Assembly: GCF_016135805.1 (NCBI RefSeq)
Contig: NZ_JADWOX010000010.1
Coordinates: 1 to 64,000 of the forward strand
Source: Caulobacter hibisci
GTDB lineage: Bacteria; Pseudomonadota; Alphaproteobacteria; Caulobacterales; Caulobacteraceae
Length of the DNA stretch: 64,000 nucleotides
Reading direction: 5' to 3'
Numbering within the stretch: the stretch's first letter is position 1; each line of letters opens with the position of its first letter. Below are positions 55,631 to 63,962 of this stretch, one piece after another. The translations under genes were made by a program, and so were the position numbers. The notes below the pieces were generated by a model. The model saw nothing but the letters and a program-made list of their open reading frames with translations, searched no databases and was not told the origin of the DNA.

Positions 55631-58600
55631 ATGAAGCTCATCGACAAGAAACGCGTCCTGTTCGTCTCGGCCGCCATGGCTTGCGTGGCCGGCGCCTGGA
55701 GTGTCGCGGCGCAGGCCCAGACGGCCGACGGAACCACCACCGAGACCGTTTCCGAGGTCGTCGTGGTCGGCCAGCGCAAGGCGATCCAGTCGGCGCAGGA
55801 CCTCAAGAAGAATTCCGACCAGATCGTCGATTCGATCACCGCCGTGGACATCGGCGGCCTGCCCGACCGTTCGGTCACCGAGGCGCTGCAGCGCGTTCCG
55901 GGCGTGACCATCGGCCGGACCACCCAGCCCCGCGACGTCGATCGCCTGAACGCCGAAGGCTCGGGCATCCAGATCCGCGGCCTGACCTGGGTTCGTTCGG
56001 AGCTCAACGGCCGCGACATGTTCTCGGCCCGCGGCGGCCGCGCCATCTCGTGGGAAGACGTGACGCCCGAGCTGTTCGCCGGCGTCGACGTCTACAAGAA
56101 CCCGTCGGCCGACATCGTCGAAGGCGGCCTGGGCGGCACGGTCAACCTGCGCACCCGCATGCCCTTCGACCAGAAGGACCGCCAGTTCGCCTTCTCGGCC
56201 GACTACACCCGCGGCGACCTGCGCAAGGAAGGCTCGCCCTCGGGCAGCATCCTGATGAGCGACCGCTATCAGACCAACTGGGGCGAGTTCGGCGCGTTGC
56301 TGAGCTACTCCAACTCGACGCTGAAGACGGCCGTCAACACCATCGCTGTCGACCCCTACAACGTCCACAGCACCAACACCCAGTCGTCCTACGACGGCGG
56401 CGCGACGCTGAACTACAGCGGCAACAACGCCATCGCGGGCCAGACCCAGGACCAGGTGTTCGTGCCGGTCGGCATCCAGTACCGCAACAACGACCAGGAC
56501 CGGAACCGCAAGGGCTACTACGGGGCCTTCCAGTGGCGCCCGACCGACAACCTCGAGCTCTACACCACGCTGTTCCGCACCGAAGCCAAGCAGACCTTCA
56601 TGGACAGCTTCGCCCAGACCTCGGCGTGCTGCTCGGCGACCAACAACCAGTCGTTCGTGGTCCAGCCGGCGGCGGGCACCGCGTTCGTGTTCGACGAGGA
56701 CGGCAACTTCGTCAGCGGCACGCTGGTCGACGGCGGCGGCGGCGGCAACGGGGTCGCCAACTCGTTCCTGCTGAACGTGGGCACCCGATACGGCGTGGTG
56801 AAGGACAACACCAACGACATCTCGGCCGGCTTCAAGTGGCAGAACGACCGCTGGGCCGTGAACGGCGACCTGCAGTACGTCAAGTCGCACCGCGAGAGCA
56901 CCGACCTGACGGTCTACAACACCGTCACCCTGCAAGGCGGTTTCGGTCTGGATCTGAGCGGCGACCTGCCCAAGATCACCATGAACAACGTCACGTCCTC
57001 GCCGTCGTCGTTCAACCTGTACGCGGCGATGGACCACATCGACGACAACGACGCCAACGAGAAGGCGGCCAAGTTCGACGTCACCTATTCGTTCGACGAC
57101 GACGCCTTCCTGAAGGACGTCAAGGTCGGGGTGCGGGCGACCCAGCGCGAGGCGATCTCGCGCGACGGCGGCTATAACTGGGCGGTGATCTCGGCCCCGT
57201 GGGCCACGCGCGTCACCGCCACGGCCGACAAGTACACCCAGTACCAGGACACCGTCGCGTTCAGCAATTTCTTCAAGGGCGACGTGTCGGTGCCCTCGCT
57301 GATCATGCCGTCGTTCGACCTGGCCAAGAGCGCGACGACGCTCTCGGACTACCTCAACAAGGTGGTCTGGAACGGCCAAATCCCCGGCGGCGGCCCGGCC
57401 TATACGGACGGCGAGTACGGCTACTATCCGCAGACCGGCAGCGCCACCATCCCGTGGGGCGAGCTGGCCGGCCAGAAGAGCCCCTATGTCCAGGGCTCGC
57501 TGTGGAGCTACAACCCGCTGTGGGCGGCCCCGGGCAGCGGCATCAACTACTGGACCCCGCTGGGCGACTCCGACACCACCTTCGCCAACGGCAAGGGGGT
57601 CAACAACCAGCAGGAAGACACCACCTCGCTCTACGCCAAGGTCCGCTTCGGCAAGGACGAGCTGCCGCTGCAGTGGAACGGCGAGGCCATGAGCTTCGAC
57701 GGTAACTTCGGCCTGCGCGTCGTCCACACCTCGACCGACAGCCGCGGCTACGGCACGGTGACCGAGATCGACCAGGGCCAGGCCCTGTTCGGCTCTGCGA
57801 CGGCCGCCGCCAAGATCAAGTTCGCCGACGGCGAGTCGTTCACCTCGGTCGGCAGCACCAGCTACACCAACGTCCTGCCCAGCCTGAACCTGCGCCTGAA
57901 GGCCCGGGACAACATCTTCATCCGCTTCGCGGCCTCGAAGAACATCGTCCGTCCCGACTTCTACCAGATGGACCCCAGCGTCACGCTGTCGGGGACGCTG
58001 CAGTCGCGCAACGCGGTGCTCAGCGACAACCTGATCAACCAGCAGACCGGCTTGGCCTATACCCAGGCCCAGCTCGACACCGCGGTGGCCAACGGCCAGG
58101 CGATCCAGTACCACACCGACGTCGCCTTCGGCTTCAGCTCGGGCAACCCGAACCTGAAGCCGATGCGCTCGAACTCGTTCGACCTGTCGGCCGAGTGGTA
58201 TTTCCACGGCGGCATGCTGGCCACGGGGATCTTCCACAAGGACGTCTACGACTATATCCAGTCGGTCGCTACCCAGGCCACGATCACCAAGAGCAGCGGC
58301 GAGTCCGTGACGGCCATCGGCACGGTTCCGCTGAACATGGGCCACGGCAAGATCTACGGCATGGAGTTCCAGTACCAGCAGTTCTTCGACTTCCTGCCGG
58401 GGCCGCTGGCCGGGATCGGCGCGGAATTCAACACGACGATGCTGGAAAGCCGCGGCGCGCAGAACGCCTCGAGCAGCACCACCGACGCCTCGCAGATCAA
58501 CGCCTCGAAGCTCAACCTGCCGCTCGAGCAGCTGTCGCGCTACACCTACAATGCGACCCTGCTCTACAGTAAGTACGGCTTCGACGCCCGCCTGGCCTAC

Positions 58601-58891
58601 AACTGGCGCTCGCGCTACCTGATGAGCGCCTCGGCCTCGAACCTGATGGTGCCCGTCTATGCCGAAGACTTCGGCCAGCTGGACGGATCGATCATCTACT
58701 CGATCAATCCGCGCCTGAAGGTCGGCGTGCAGGCGGTGAACCTGCTCAACAGCCGTTACGAGCTGACCATGGACCAGCGGGACTCCTGGTACCTGGGCAC
58801 GCAGGGCAACTTCTCCGAAGCCCTGGTCCGCACCCACAGCTGGACCGTCAGCGACCGCCGCGTCTCGTTCATCCTGCGCGGCACGTTCTAG
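55631..58891 (+). CDS. TonB-dependent outer-membrane receptor, 1086 aa
   Basis: A large receptor with signal peptide (VLFVSAAMACVAGAWSVAAQAQ), TonB-box-like SEVVVVGQR and plug domain (ITAVDIGGLPDRSVTEALQRVPGV, GIQIRGLTWVRSELNGRDMF, ELFAGVDVYKNPSADIVEGGLGGTVNLRTR). The barrel ends in RRVSFILRGTF with a terminal Phe. It is followed by a strong terminator and a tryptophan-halogenase-family gene, a pairing common near sugar-uptake receptors of this group. Its substrate is unknown. RBS GGGAGGAAGC is 5 bp upstream of the start. Confidence 0.94.
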   Translation: MKLIDKKRVLFVSAAMACVAGAWSVAAQAQTADGTTTETVSEVVVVGQRKAIQSAQDLKKNSDQIVDSITAVDIGGLPDRSVTEALQRVPGVTIGRTTQPRDVDRLNAEGSGIQIRGLTWVRSELNGRDMFSARGGRAISWEDVTPELFAGVDVYKNPSADIVEGGLGGTVNLRTRMPFDQKDRQFAFSADYTRGDLRKEGSPSGSILMSDRYQTNWGEFGALLSYSNSTLKTAVNTIAVDPYNVHSTNTQSSYDGGATLNYSGNNAIAGQTQDQVFVPVGIQYRNNDQDRNRKGYYGAFQWRPTDNLELYTTLFRTEAKQTFMDSFAQTSACCSATNNQSFVVQPAAGTAFVFDEDGNFVSGTLVDGGGGGNGVANSFLLNVGTRYGVVKDNTNDISAGFKWQNDRWAVNGDLQYVKSHRESTDLTVYNTVTLQGGFGLDLSGDLPKITMNNVTSSPSSFNLYAAMDHIDDNDANEKAAKFDVTYSFDDDAFLKDVKVGVRATQREAISRDGGYNWAVISAPWATRVTATADKYTQYQDTVAFSNFFKGDVSVPSLIMPSFDLAKSATTLSDYLNKVVWNGQIPGGGPAYTDGEYGYYPQTGSATIPWGELAGQKSPYVQGSLWSYNPLWAAPGSGINYWTPLGDSDTTFANGKGVNNQQEDTTSLYAKVRFGKDELPLQWNGEAMSFDGNFGLRVVHTSTDSRGYGTVTEIDQGQALFGSATAAAKIKFADGESFTSVGSTSYTNVLPSLNLRLKARDNIFIRFAASKNIVRPDFYQMDPSVTLSGTLQSRNAVLSDNLINQQTGLAYTQAQLDTAVANGQAIQYHTDVAFGFSSGNPNLKPMRSNSFDLSAEWYFHGGMLATGIFHKDVYDYIQSVATQATITKSSGESVTAIGTVPLNMGHGKIYGMEFQYQQFFDFLPGPLAGIGAEFNTTMLESRGAQNASSSTTDASQINASKLNLPLEQLSRYTYNATLLYSKYGFDARLAYNWRSRYLMSASASNLMVPVYAEDFGQLDGSIIYSINPRLKVGVQAVNLLNSRYELTMDQRDSWYLGTQGNFSEALVRTHSWTVSDRRVSFILRGTF

Positions 58892-58935
58892 GACGGGCTG
58901 GCGCCGGGCCGAGGCCCGGTCCATCCTGAGCTTCG

Positions 58936-58970
58936 AAAGCCCCGTCGGCGCGCCGCCGGCGGGGCTTTTT
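58936..58970 (+). terminator. Intrinsic terminator after the TonB receptor
   Basis: A 15-bp stem (arms AAAGCCCCGTCGGCG and CGCCGGCGGGGCTTT, one G-T pair) with a 3-nt loop, followed by a T-run. It is the clearest rho-independent terminator in the window and separates the receptor from the halogenase gene. Confidence 0.92.
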
Positions 58971-59021
58971 CGATAGATCCACGCGACGCGTCACACGCGA
59001 CAAGCCATCGGGGACGGCGGC

Positions 59022-60566
59022 ATGGAAGACCCAGGTAAGATCTCGCATGTCGTGATCGTCGGCGGCGGCACCGCCGGCTGGATGTCGGCGGCGTTCCTCT
59101 CGCGCATGTTCCCCCAGCGGCAGATGCGCATCACGGTGGTGGAGTCCGCCGAGATCGGCACGGTCGGCGTCGGCGAGGCGACCGTTCCGTCGATCCTGTT
59201 CTTCAACCAGTTCGTCGGCGTCGATGAGCCGACGATGATGTCGGCCAGCCAGGGCAGCTTCAAGCTTGGCATCGAGTTCGTCGGCTGGAGCGATCCGGGG
59301 GCGCGCTACCTTCATCCGTTCGGCGCCTTCGGCGCGCCGATGGAGGGCGTCTCGTTCCACGCCTACTGGCTGCGGGCCCGGCGGCGCGGCTACAAGGCGG
59401 AGCTGGCGGAGTTTTCGCTCAACAGCCTGGCGGCCCAGGGCGGCCGGTTCGACTGGCACGTGGACGACCCCCACGATCCGCGCTCGGGCATGGTCCATGC
59501 CTACCATTTCGACGCCTCGCTCTACGCCCAGCTGCTGCGCCGCGTGTCCGAGGGCAGGGGCGTGCGCCGGGTGGAGCGCACCATCCGCGGCGTCAATCTC
59601 GACCCCGTCGACGGCACGATCGCCTCCCTGGCGCTCGACGACGGCGAGACCCTGGCGGGCGACTTCTTCATCGACTGCTCGGGGTTCCGGGGACTGCTGA
59701 TCGGCCAGGCCCTGGGCATGGGCTACGAGGACTGGTCCGAATACCTGCCGGCCAACCGCGCGGTCGCCGTGCCTTCGGCCCGCTACGAGGATCCCGTGCC
59801 CTACACCCGCGCCACGGCCGAGCGGGCCGGCTGGCGCTGGCGCATCCCGCTGCAGCACCGCACCGGCAACGGCTATGTCTATGTCGCCGACCAGATCAGC
59901 GACGACGAGGCGGCCGGGTCGCTGCTGGCGGCCTTGGCGGCCGAGCATCCAGGCAACGAGATCCTCGCCGATCCGCGCTTCCTGCGCTTCACCACCGGCC
60001 GGCGCACGCGGTCGCGGCACAAGAACTGCGTCTCGCTGGGCCTGGCCAGCGGCTTCCTGGAGCCATTGGAATCGACCTCGATCCACCTGGTTCAATTCGG
60101 GCTGATGAAGCTGGCCGCCAGCTTCCCGCGCGCCAAGGACGACCCGGTGGCGACCGATTTCTACAACCGGATCATGGCCGACGAGATGGAGCAGATCCGG
60201 GATTTCCTGATCTACCACTACCACGCCAACCGCCGGGTCGGAGAGCCGCTGTGGGACCGCATGCGCGCCCTGGCCATTCCTGAAAGCCTGCGCGAGAAGA
60301 TCGACCTCTACCGCACGCGCGGCCAGGTGATCTTCCCCCACCAGTCGATCTTCGTGGAGCCCAACTGGCTGGCGGTGATGATGGGCCAGCACGGCGAGCC
60401 GGAGGGCTACGATCCCCTGGCCGACCGCATGGACGACCGTCAACTGGCCGAGTACCTCCAGCACATGCGCATCGCCTGCCGCCAGGCCGCCGACCGCATG
60501 CCCAGCCACGCCAGCGTCCTGGAACGGCTGGCGGCCGCTGCGCAGCAGAAGGCCGGCTCGGCCTGA
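59022..60566 (+). CDS. Tryptophan-halogenase-family flavoprotein
   Basis: A 514-aa flavin-dependent halogenase-like protein. The FAD-binding GGGTAGW is at residues ~14-20, the halogenase signature WRWRIP at 271-276, and the region VGEATVPSI with a following Lys (SFKLGIEFVGW) matches the active-site Lys area. Many such genes sit beside TonB receptors in sugar-use loci of Caulobacterales and Xanthomonads, where real halogenation has not been shown to my knowledge. A reduced flavin supplier is not encoded nearby. Confidence 0.9.
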   Translation: MEDPGKISHVVIVGGGTAGWMSAAFLSRMFPQRQMRITVVESAEIGTVGVGEATVPSILFFNQFVGVDEPTMMSASQGSFKLGIEFVGWSDPGARYLHPFGAFGAPMEGVSFHAYWLRARRRGYKAELAEFSLNSLAAQGGRFDWHVDDPHDPRSGMVHAYHFDASLYAQLLRRVSEGRGVRRVERTIRGVNLDPVDGTIASLALDDGETLAGDFFIDCSGFRGLLIGQALGMGYEDWSEYLPANRAVAVPSARYEDPVPYTRATAERAGWRWRIPLQHRTGNGYVYVADQISDDEAAGSLLAALAAEHPGNEILADPRFLRFTTGRRTRSRHKNCVSLGLASGFLEPLESTSIHLVQFGLMKLAASFPRAKDDPVATDFYNRIMADEMEQIRDFLIYHYHANRRVGEPLWDRMRALAIPESLREKIDLYRTRGQVIFPHQSIFVEPNWLAVMMGQHGEPEGYDPLADRMDDRQLAEYLQHMRIACRQAADRMPSHASVLERLAAAAQQKAGSA

Positions 60567-60664
60567 GCAGCGCCGGCTAGCTCTTACCCGGCGGCTTGGG
60601 CGCGACGCTGGCGTTGGCCAGCCTTGGCGGCAAGATTTTGGCCACGAGATGGAAGGCGAGCTGA

Positions 60665-60853
60665 TCAGCCGCCCACCTTCTTCTCAAGCCCTGCAATAGC
60701 AGCGTTGACGACCGTCGACGCCCCTTCCTGCGGGGCGGCCTTCACGAAGGCGGTGTCCTGGCTTTGGAAGATCGCGGTGGCCGCTTGATGCAAGATGATG
60801 CTGCGGTCGCTCTCGGAACCGGCGGCCTCGACCAGCAGGCGATAGGTGGCCAC
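60665..60853 (-). pseudogene. 5'-truncated gene remnant, unknown function
   Basis: A 62-aa reading (YRLLVEAAGSESDRSIILH ... NAAIAGLEKKVGG) that starts abruptly where another fragment begins on the opposite strand. Another frame continues after it with ADQLAFHLVAKILPPRLANA to a stop at 60577, which could mean a frameshifted longer gene. I do not recognise the family. It may be the C-terminal end of a gene cut at about position 60850. Confidence 0.4.
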
Positions 60854-61037
60854 CCAAAGCTCGACGGCCCTCCCGAACGCCGACGTCTATCTGGGCGGCC
60901 GCAACGGTGGGACCAACTACACGCCGGAACGGACGCACAATTTCCTGGCGTTCCATGCCGGCTTCACCGACGCGCAGGCAGTGGTCTTCCAGCAAGCGGT
61001 CGCGACCTACATGGCCGCGGCGGGCCTGGCCAGCTGA
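60846..61037 (+). pseudogene. C-terminal remnant of a phage-tail-like or secreted protein
   Basis: A 63-aa reading whose end (FLAFHAGFTDAQAVVFQQAV followed by TYM) resembles the C-terminal tip of LamG-type or tail-associated phage proteins, which end in a similar aromatic and helical segment. The N-terminal part is missing. It abuts the fragment on the other strand, so the junction near 60846-60853 looks like a deletion or integration scar. Confidence 0.4.
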
Positions 61038-61099
61038 TCGGTGGCCAGGCCTCGGCTGTCGTTCGGGGGTGGGCCTAGAAGTTTCCGCACAGCTCCTAT

Positions 61100-61122
61100 A
61101 GCAAAGCTAGCCAAGCTTTGCT
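61100..61122. promoter_or_regulatory. 9-bp inverted repeat before the SGNH hydrolase gene
   Basis: Perfect arms AGCAAAGCT and AGCTTTGCT with a 5-nt loop, ending 10 bp before the start codon. It could be an operator or a hairpin affecting translation. Confidence 0.4.
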
Positions 61123-61132
61123 TTGAGGGTGG

Positions 61133-61810
61133 ATGATGCTCGGGCGTAGTATCCGGTTCGGCGTCCTATTGATTGGCGTGATGGTGGCCGGCCTGCTCGC
61201 CTGGGCGGTCTATGTCGCGGCGCCCATGTCGACGAAGCCCGCTCGCTCTCTTCGGGCGCTTGCCGTGCTTGCAGAGGCGACCCGGCCCGCTGAAACCGTG
61301 GTGCTGGGCGACAGCATTACTCAGATGGGTGGTGATCTAGACCCAATCTGTGGGCCGCGCACCCTGAACGCCGGCGTGCAGGGCTCTGACGCCTACACTT
61401 GGCGCCGGATGGCTGGGCCGGTCTTTGGGCTCAGCCGACCAGCGCATTCGATCATCGCGCTTGGGACGAACACCAAGGCCACACCGGCCGAGTTCATCGC
61501 CGACTACCGCGCGATATTCGACGCCGCCCCCCGACCGGTCGCGATCGTTGGCATATGGCCGTTCGAGGCGTCACGGCTGGGCGCGGAGAAGGATCGCTCT
61601 GCGATGCTGGCGCGCTACAATGCTGAGCTGAGAAAGCTGGCGGCGGAGCGGGGCGTGGCCTTCATCGAGCCGCCAACGTCTGCCAACGGGCTGACAGCTG
61701 ACGGCATCCATCCGAACGGCGCGGGTAAAGCGGTCTGGAAGGCCGGGCTCGCGACGGCCTGTGGGCCCATCACTAAGCGGATCGCGACCCTCGGCGCGTC
61801 AGGACGCTGA
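61133..61810 (+). CDS. Membrane-anchored SGNH/GDSL-family hydrolase
   Basis: A 225-aa esterase-like protein. One N-terminal membrane segment (FGVLLIGVMVAGLLAWAVYV) anchors it outside the membrane. The SGNH blocks are VVLGDSITQMG (Ser61), LNAGVQGSD, ALGTNTKATP and DGIHPNG (Asp190, His193). Such enzymes remove acetyl or acyl groups from glycans. Codon and base use are less GC-rich than in the neighbours, suggesting transfer. ATG 61133 or 61136 starts it. Confidence 0.82.
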   Translation: MMLGRSIRFGVLLIGVMVAGLLAWAVYVAAPMSTKPARSLRALAVLAEATRPAETVVLGDSITQMGGDLDPICGPRTLNAGVQGSDAYTWRRMAGPVFGLSRPAHSIIALGTNTKATPAEFIADYRAIFDAAPRPVAIVGIWPFEASRLGAEKDRSAMLARYNAELRKLAAERGVAFIEPPTSANGLTADGIHPNGAGKAVWKAGLATACGPITKRIATLGASGR

Positions 61811-61813
61811 TCC

Positions 61814-61948
61814 TCAGATCTGGCGATCCCACCACTCCTGATCGGTCTCAGGCTGCTCGCGCAGTTGGCGCGCTGCCCACACGCCCGTTTCAAACGCGGC
61901 GGCGACCGAGGCGATTAGCAGCAGAAGTTAGATTGCGGCGTCGTACAT
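61814..61948 (-). pseudogene. Small membrane protein with a premature stop codon
   Basis: Read from ATG 61948 the frame gives MYDAAI, a TAA stop at codon 7, then LLLLIASVAAAFETGVWAAR and LREQPETDQEWWDRQI to a TGA at 61814. The hydrophobic helix followed by a charged tail looks like a real small membrane protein; a single base change at codon 7 would restore it (44 aa). It is either a recent pseudogene or a sequence error. Confidence 0.45.
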
Positions 61949-61998
61949 ACGGTCAAGCTACAGCCGCCACCTTAGCTTGACTAGTGTCTAGGCGCTCC

Positions 61999-62043
61999 CG
62001 TTCCTTCGTGCAGCCGGTTCCAGCGGTGCTGCACGAAGGAACG
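61999..62043. repeat. Perfect 16-bp hairpin
   Basis: Arms CGTTCCTTCGTGCAGC (61999-62014) and GCTGCACGAAGGAACG (62028-62043) are perfectly complementary, with a 13-nt loop. There is no T-run and the element lies far from a gene end, so it is not an obvious terminator. Confidence 0.85.
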
Positions 62044-62047
62044 AGGC

Positions 62048-62087
62048 TCCGGCCGAGCAAGAGATGGGGTTCTGATGCTCGGCCGGA
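62048..62087. repeat. Perfect 12-bp hairpin directly after the 16-bp hairpin
   Basis: Arms TCCGGCCGAGCA (62048-62059) and TGCTCGGCCGGA (62076-62087) with a 16-nt loop. A third small hairpin (CACGCTA/TAGCGTG, 62129-62147) follows. Together they make a structured non-coding region of about 150 bp. Confidence 0.85.
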
Positions 62088-62251
62088 CATGCGCAGACGA
62101 TCCGGGGGATACGGCTGCGCAACGCCCCCACGCTAGCGCTTAGCGTGTGTCTGCATCAGAGGGAATCTCTCTGGTCGCGGACGCGCGCTCTACAATGCTG
62201 AGCGGCGGAGCTTGTTCCCGCCGCGCTCCCTGACATCCCGAAAGGAAGCCC

Positions 62252-62488
62252 ATGAGGCGTCACCCCATTCTGTGGGCGCTTGCGCTCGCATGCGTCCATG
62301 CCGCCAATGCTCTGGCTGCGCCCCTTACCGTGTCGGCCACGCCGGCCAAGCCGTCGTCCACCTATCGCTGGCTCGACGGCCAGGCGCGAGACCTCACCGG
62401 CGCGCGTATTTCCGGCGTGACCCTGGCTGTGGCGTTTCTTTACCGCTGGCGGTCCAGGAGGGACTCGAACCCCCGACCTTCGCTTTAG
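62252..62488 (+). pseudogene. 3'-truncated exported protein gene ending at the tRNA
   Basis: A genuine-looking gene start: AAAGGAAG 7 bp before ATG 62252, then a signal peptide (HPILWALALACVHAANALAA) and about 40 residues (PLTVSATPAKPSSTYRWLDG and onward). The last ~14 codons (RWRSRRDSNPRPSL) are antisense tRNA sequence, a known artefact pattern, so the true C-terminal part is lost at the tRNA 3' end. Function unknown. Confidence 0.6.
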
Positions 62489-62523
62489 GAAAGCGCTGCT
62501 CTATCCGGCTGAGCTACTGGACC
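62447..62523 (-). tRNA. tRNA-Arg (anticodon CCT)
   Basis: On the minus strand a full cloverleaf reads from GGTCCAG (acceptor) through GCTCAGCCGGATAGAGC (D arm), the anticodon loop TTCCTAA (anticodon CCT, reading AGG) and GGGGGTTCGAGTCCC (T arm) to CTGGACCG with an encoded CCA (62447-62449). Length 77 nt including CCA. Confidence 0.95.
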
Positions 62524-62810
62524 GTGCGGCATGGCGCGGACCGGGGTGCATAGCGCATGTTGCGGCGGGTGCGAAGCCTAGGTTGGCGGGCGGCGCGGCG
62601 GATTGTCGCAAGGGTTGGCGTTGCGGGCGTTTGGCGGCACCTACTGTGGAGCTGCAAAGCCTTGATGTGCCTGGACTGTCGGCCAACGAAAGGAATTCAT
62701 TAACCTTCCCGGCAACCGGGAGTAGTCGTGTGCGGCGCCACGCCTCTTGTTGTTGTCCCCCCGACGCGTGCTAGGCTTTCGGTCTAGTGGACCCGCGAGC
62801 GTCAATTCGT
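62524..62810. other. Gap between tRNA-Arg and the kinase gene: no gene seen
   Basis: About 290 bp with no convincing reading frame. It holds AT-richer GGAATTCATTAACC at about 62693-62706, a possible promoter element for the kinase, and a small hairpin CCCGG-caa-CCGGG just after it. The tRNA promoter is expected at its left end, reading leftward. Confidence 0.4.
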
Positions 62811-63962
62811 ATGTTGGACATGGCCGAACACGACGTGTCGAGCGGCGAAGACGATTCCGCGCTGCTGACGCTTGTCGAGACGATCGAGGAACTTTCGGCC
62901 ACGCGCACCATCGATGAGGTGGCCGCCGTGGTCCGCTCGTCCGCGCGCCGCATCTCCGGCGCCGACGGCGTGGCCTTCGTCCTGCGCGACAACGAGTGCT
63001 GCTGGTACCTGGACGAGGACGCCATCGGCCCGCTGTGGAAGGGCAAGCGCTTCCCGCTGACCGCCTGCATCTCGGGCTGGGCGATGCTGAACCGCCAGAC
63101 GGTGGTGATCCCCGACATCTATCAGGACGACCGCATCCCGCACGACGCGTACCGGCCGACCTTCGTCAAGAGCCTGGTGATGACGCCGGTGCGCACCCGC
63201 GACCCGATCGCGGCCCTGGGCGCCTACTGGGCCAAGGAACATACGCCGGCCCCGGAGATCGTCGCCAAGCTGCAGGTCATGGCCAGGGCCACGGCCGCGG
63301 CCCTGGAAAGCGGCCGGCTGCACGCCTCGCTGAACAAGGAGCTGGAGCGCCGCACCTTCCTGATGCGCGAGCTGGACCACCGGGTGAAGAACACCCTGGC
63401 CTCGGTGCAGTCGATCGCCAGCCAGACCCTGCGCACGGCGACCTCGCCCAAGGCCTTCAACGAGTCGTTCGAATCCCGCCTGCTGGCCCTGTCGCAGGCC
63501 CACGAGCTGTTGACCAAGCAGGCCTGGGGCAAGGCCCAGCTGCGCGAGATCCTGGCCGCCGCCATGCGCCCGTTCGGCGGGCTGGAGGACGGCCGCTTCG
63601 TGGTCGAGGGGCCGCCGATCGAGATCACCCCGGAAGCGGCGGTGGCGGTGCACATGACCCTGCACGAGCTGATCGTCAACGCCGCCAAGTACGGCGCCCT
63701 GTCGACGCCGCAGGGCAAGGTGTTCGTCACCTGGAGCGTGGAGCAGGAGGGCGGGCTAAACCCGGCCTTCGCCCTGGAATGGCGCGAGCGCGGCGGTCCG
63801 CCGGTCAGTCCGCCCGAGCCTGGCGGCGAGGGCTTCGGTTCGCGCCTGATCCGGCGCGGCCTGTCGCGCGATCTGGGCGGGGCGGCCAGCCTCGACTTCG
63901 CGCCCGAGGGCCTGGTCTTCACCTTCCGCGCCCCGCTGTCGCAACGGCTGGCGGCCGCATGA
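62811..63962 (+). CDS. GAF-domain HWE-family sensor histidine kinase
   Basis: A kinase of about 383 aa. An N-terminal GAF domain (residues ~20-170: ELSATRTIDEVAAVVRSSARRISGADGVAFVLRD, then CISGWAMLNRQTVVIPDIYQDDRIPH) is followed by the HWE-type phosphoacceptor helix (RELDHRVKNTLASVQSIASQTL) and a short HATPase (HMTLHELIVNAAKYGALS, ALEWRERGGP, GFGSRLI). HWE kinases in this group feed single-domain or PhyR-type regulators of stress and light responses. The start is uncertain: ATG 62811 or 62820, or GTG 62787, none with a strong RBS. The stop overlaps the next gene. Confidence 0.9.
   Translation: MLDMAEHDVSSGEDDSALLTLVETIEELSATRTIDEVAAVVRSSARRISGADGVAFVLRDNECCWYLDEDAIGPLWKGKRFPLTACISGWAMLNRQTVVIPDIYQDDRIPHDAYRPTFVKSLVMTPVRTRDPIAALGAYWAKEHTPAPEIVAKLQVMARATAAALESGRLHASLNKELERRTFLMRELDHRVKNTLASVQSIASQTLRTATSPKAFNESFESRLLALSQAHELLTKQAWGKAQLREILAAAMRPFGGLEDGRFVVEGPPIEITPEAAVAVHMTLHELIVNAAKYGALSTPQGKVFVTWSVEQEGGLNPAFALEWRERGGPPVSPPEPGGEGFGSRLIRRGLSRDLGGAASLDFAPEGLVFTFRAPLSQRLAAA

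Noticed and set aside
62400..62450. Direct repeat of the tRNA-Arg 3' end (att site)
   Set aside because: I looked for a copy of the T-arm/acceptor sequence in 60567-62446 and did not see one, so no attachment site is annotated.
62447..62488. Peptide tail RWRSRRDSNPRPSL on the gene at 62252
   Set aside because: It is antisense tRNA-Arg sequence and not a protein domain; it shows instead that the gene is truncated.
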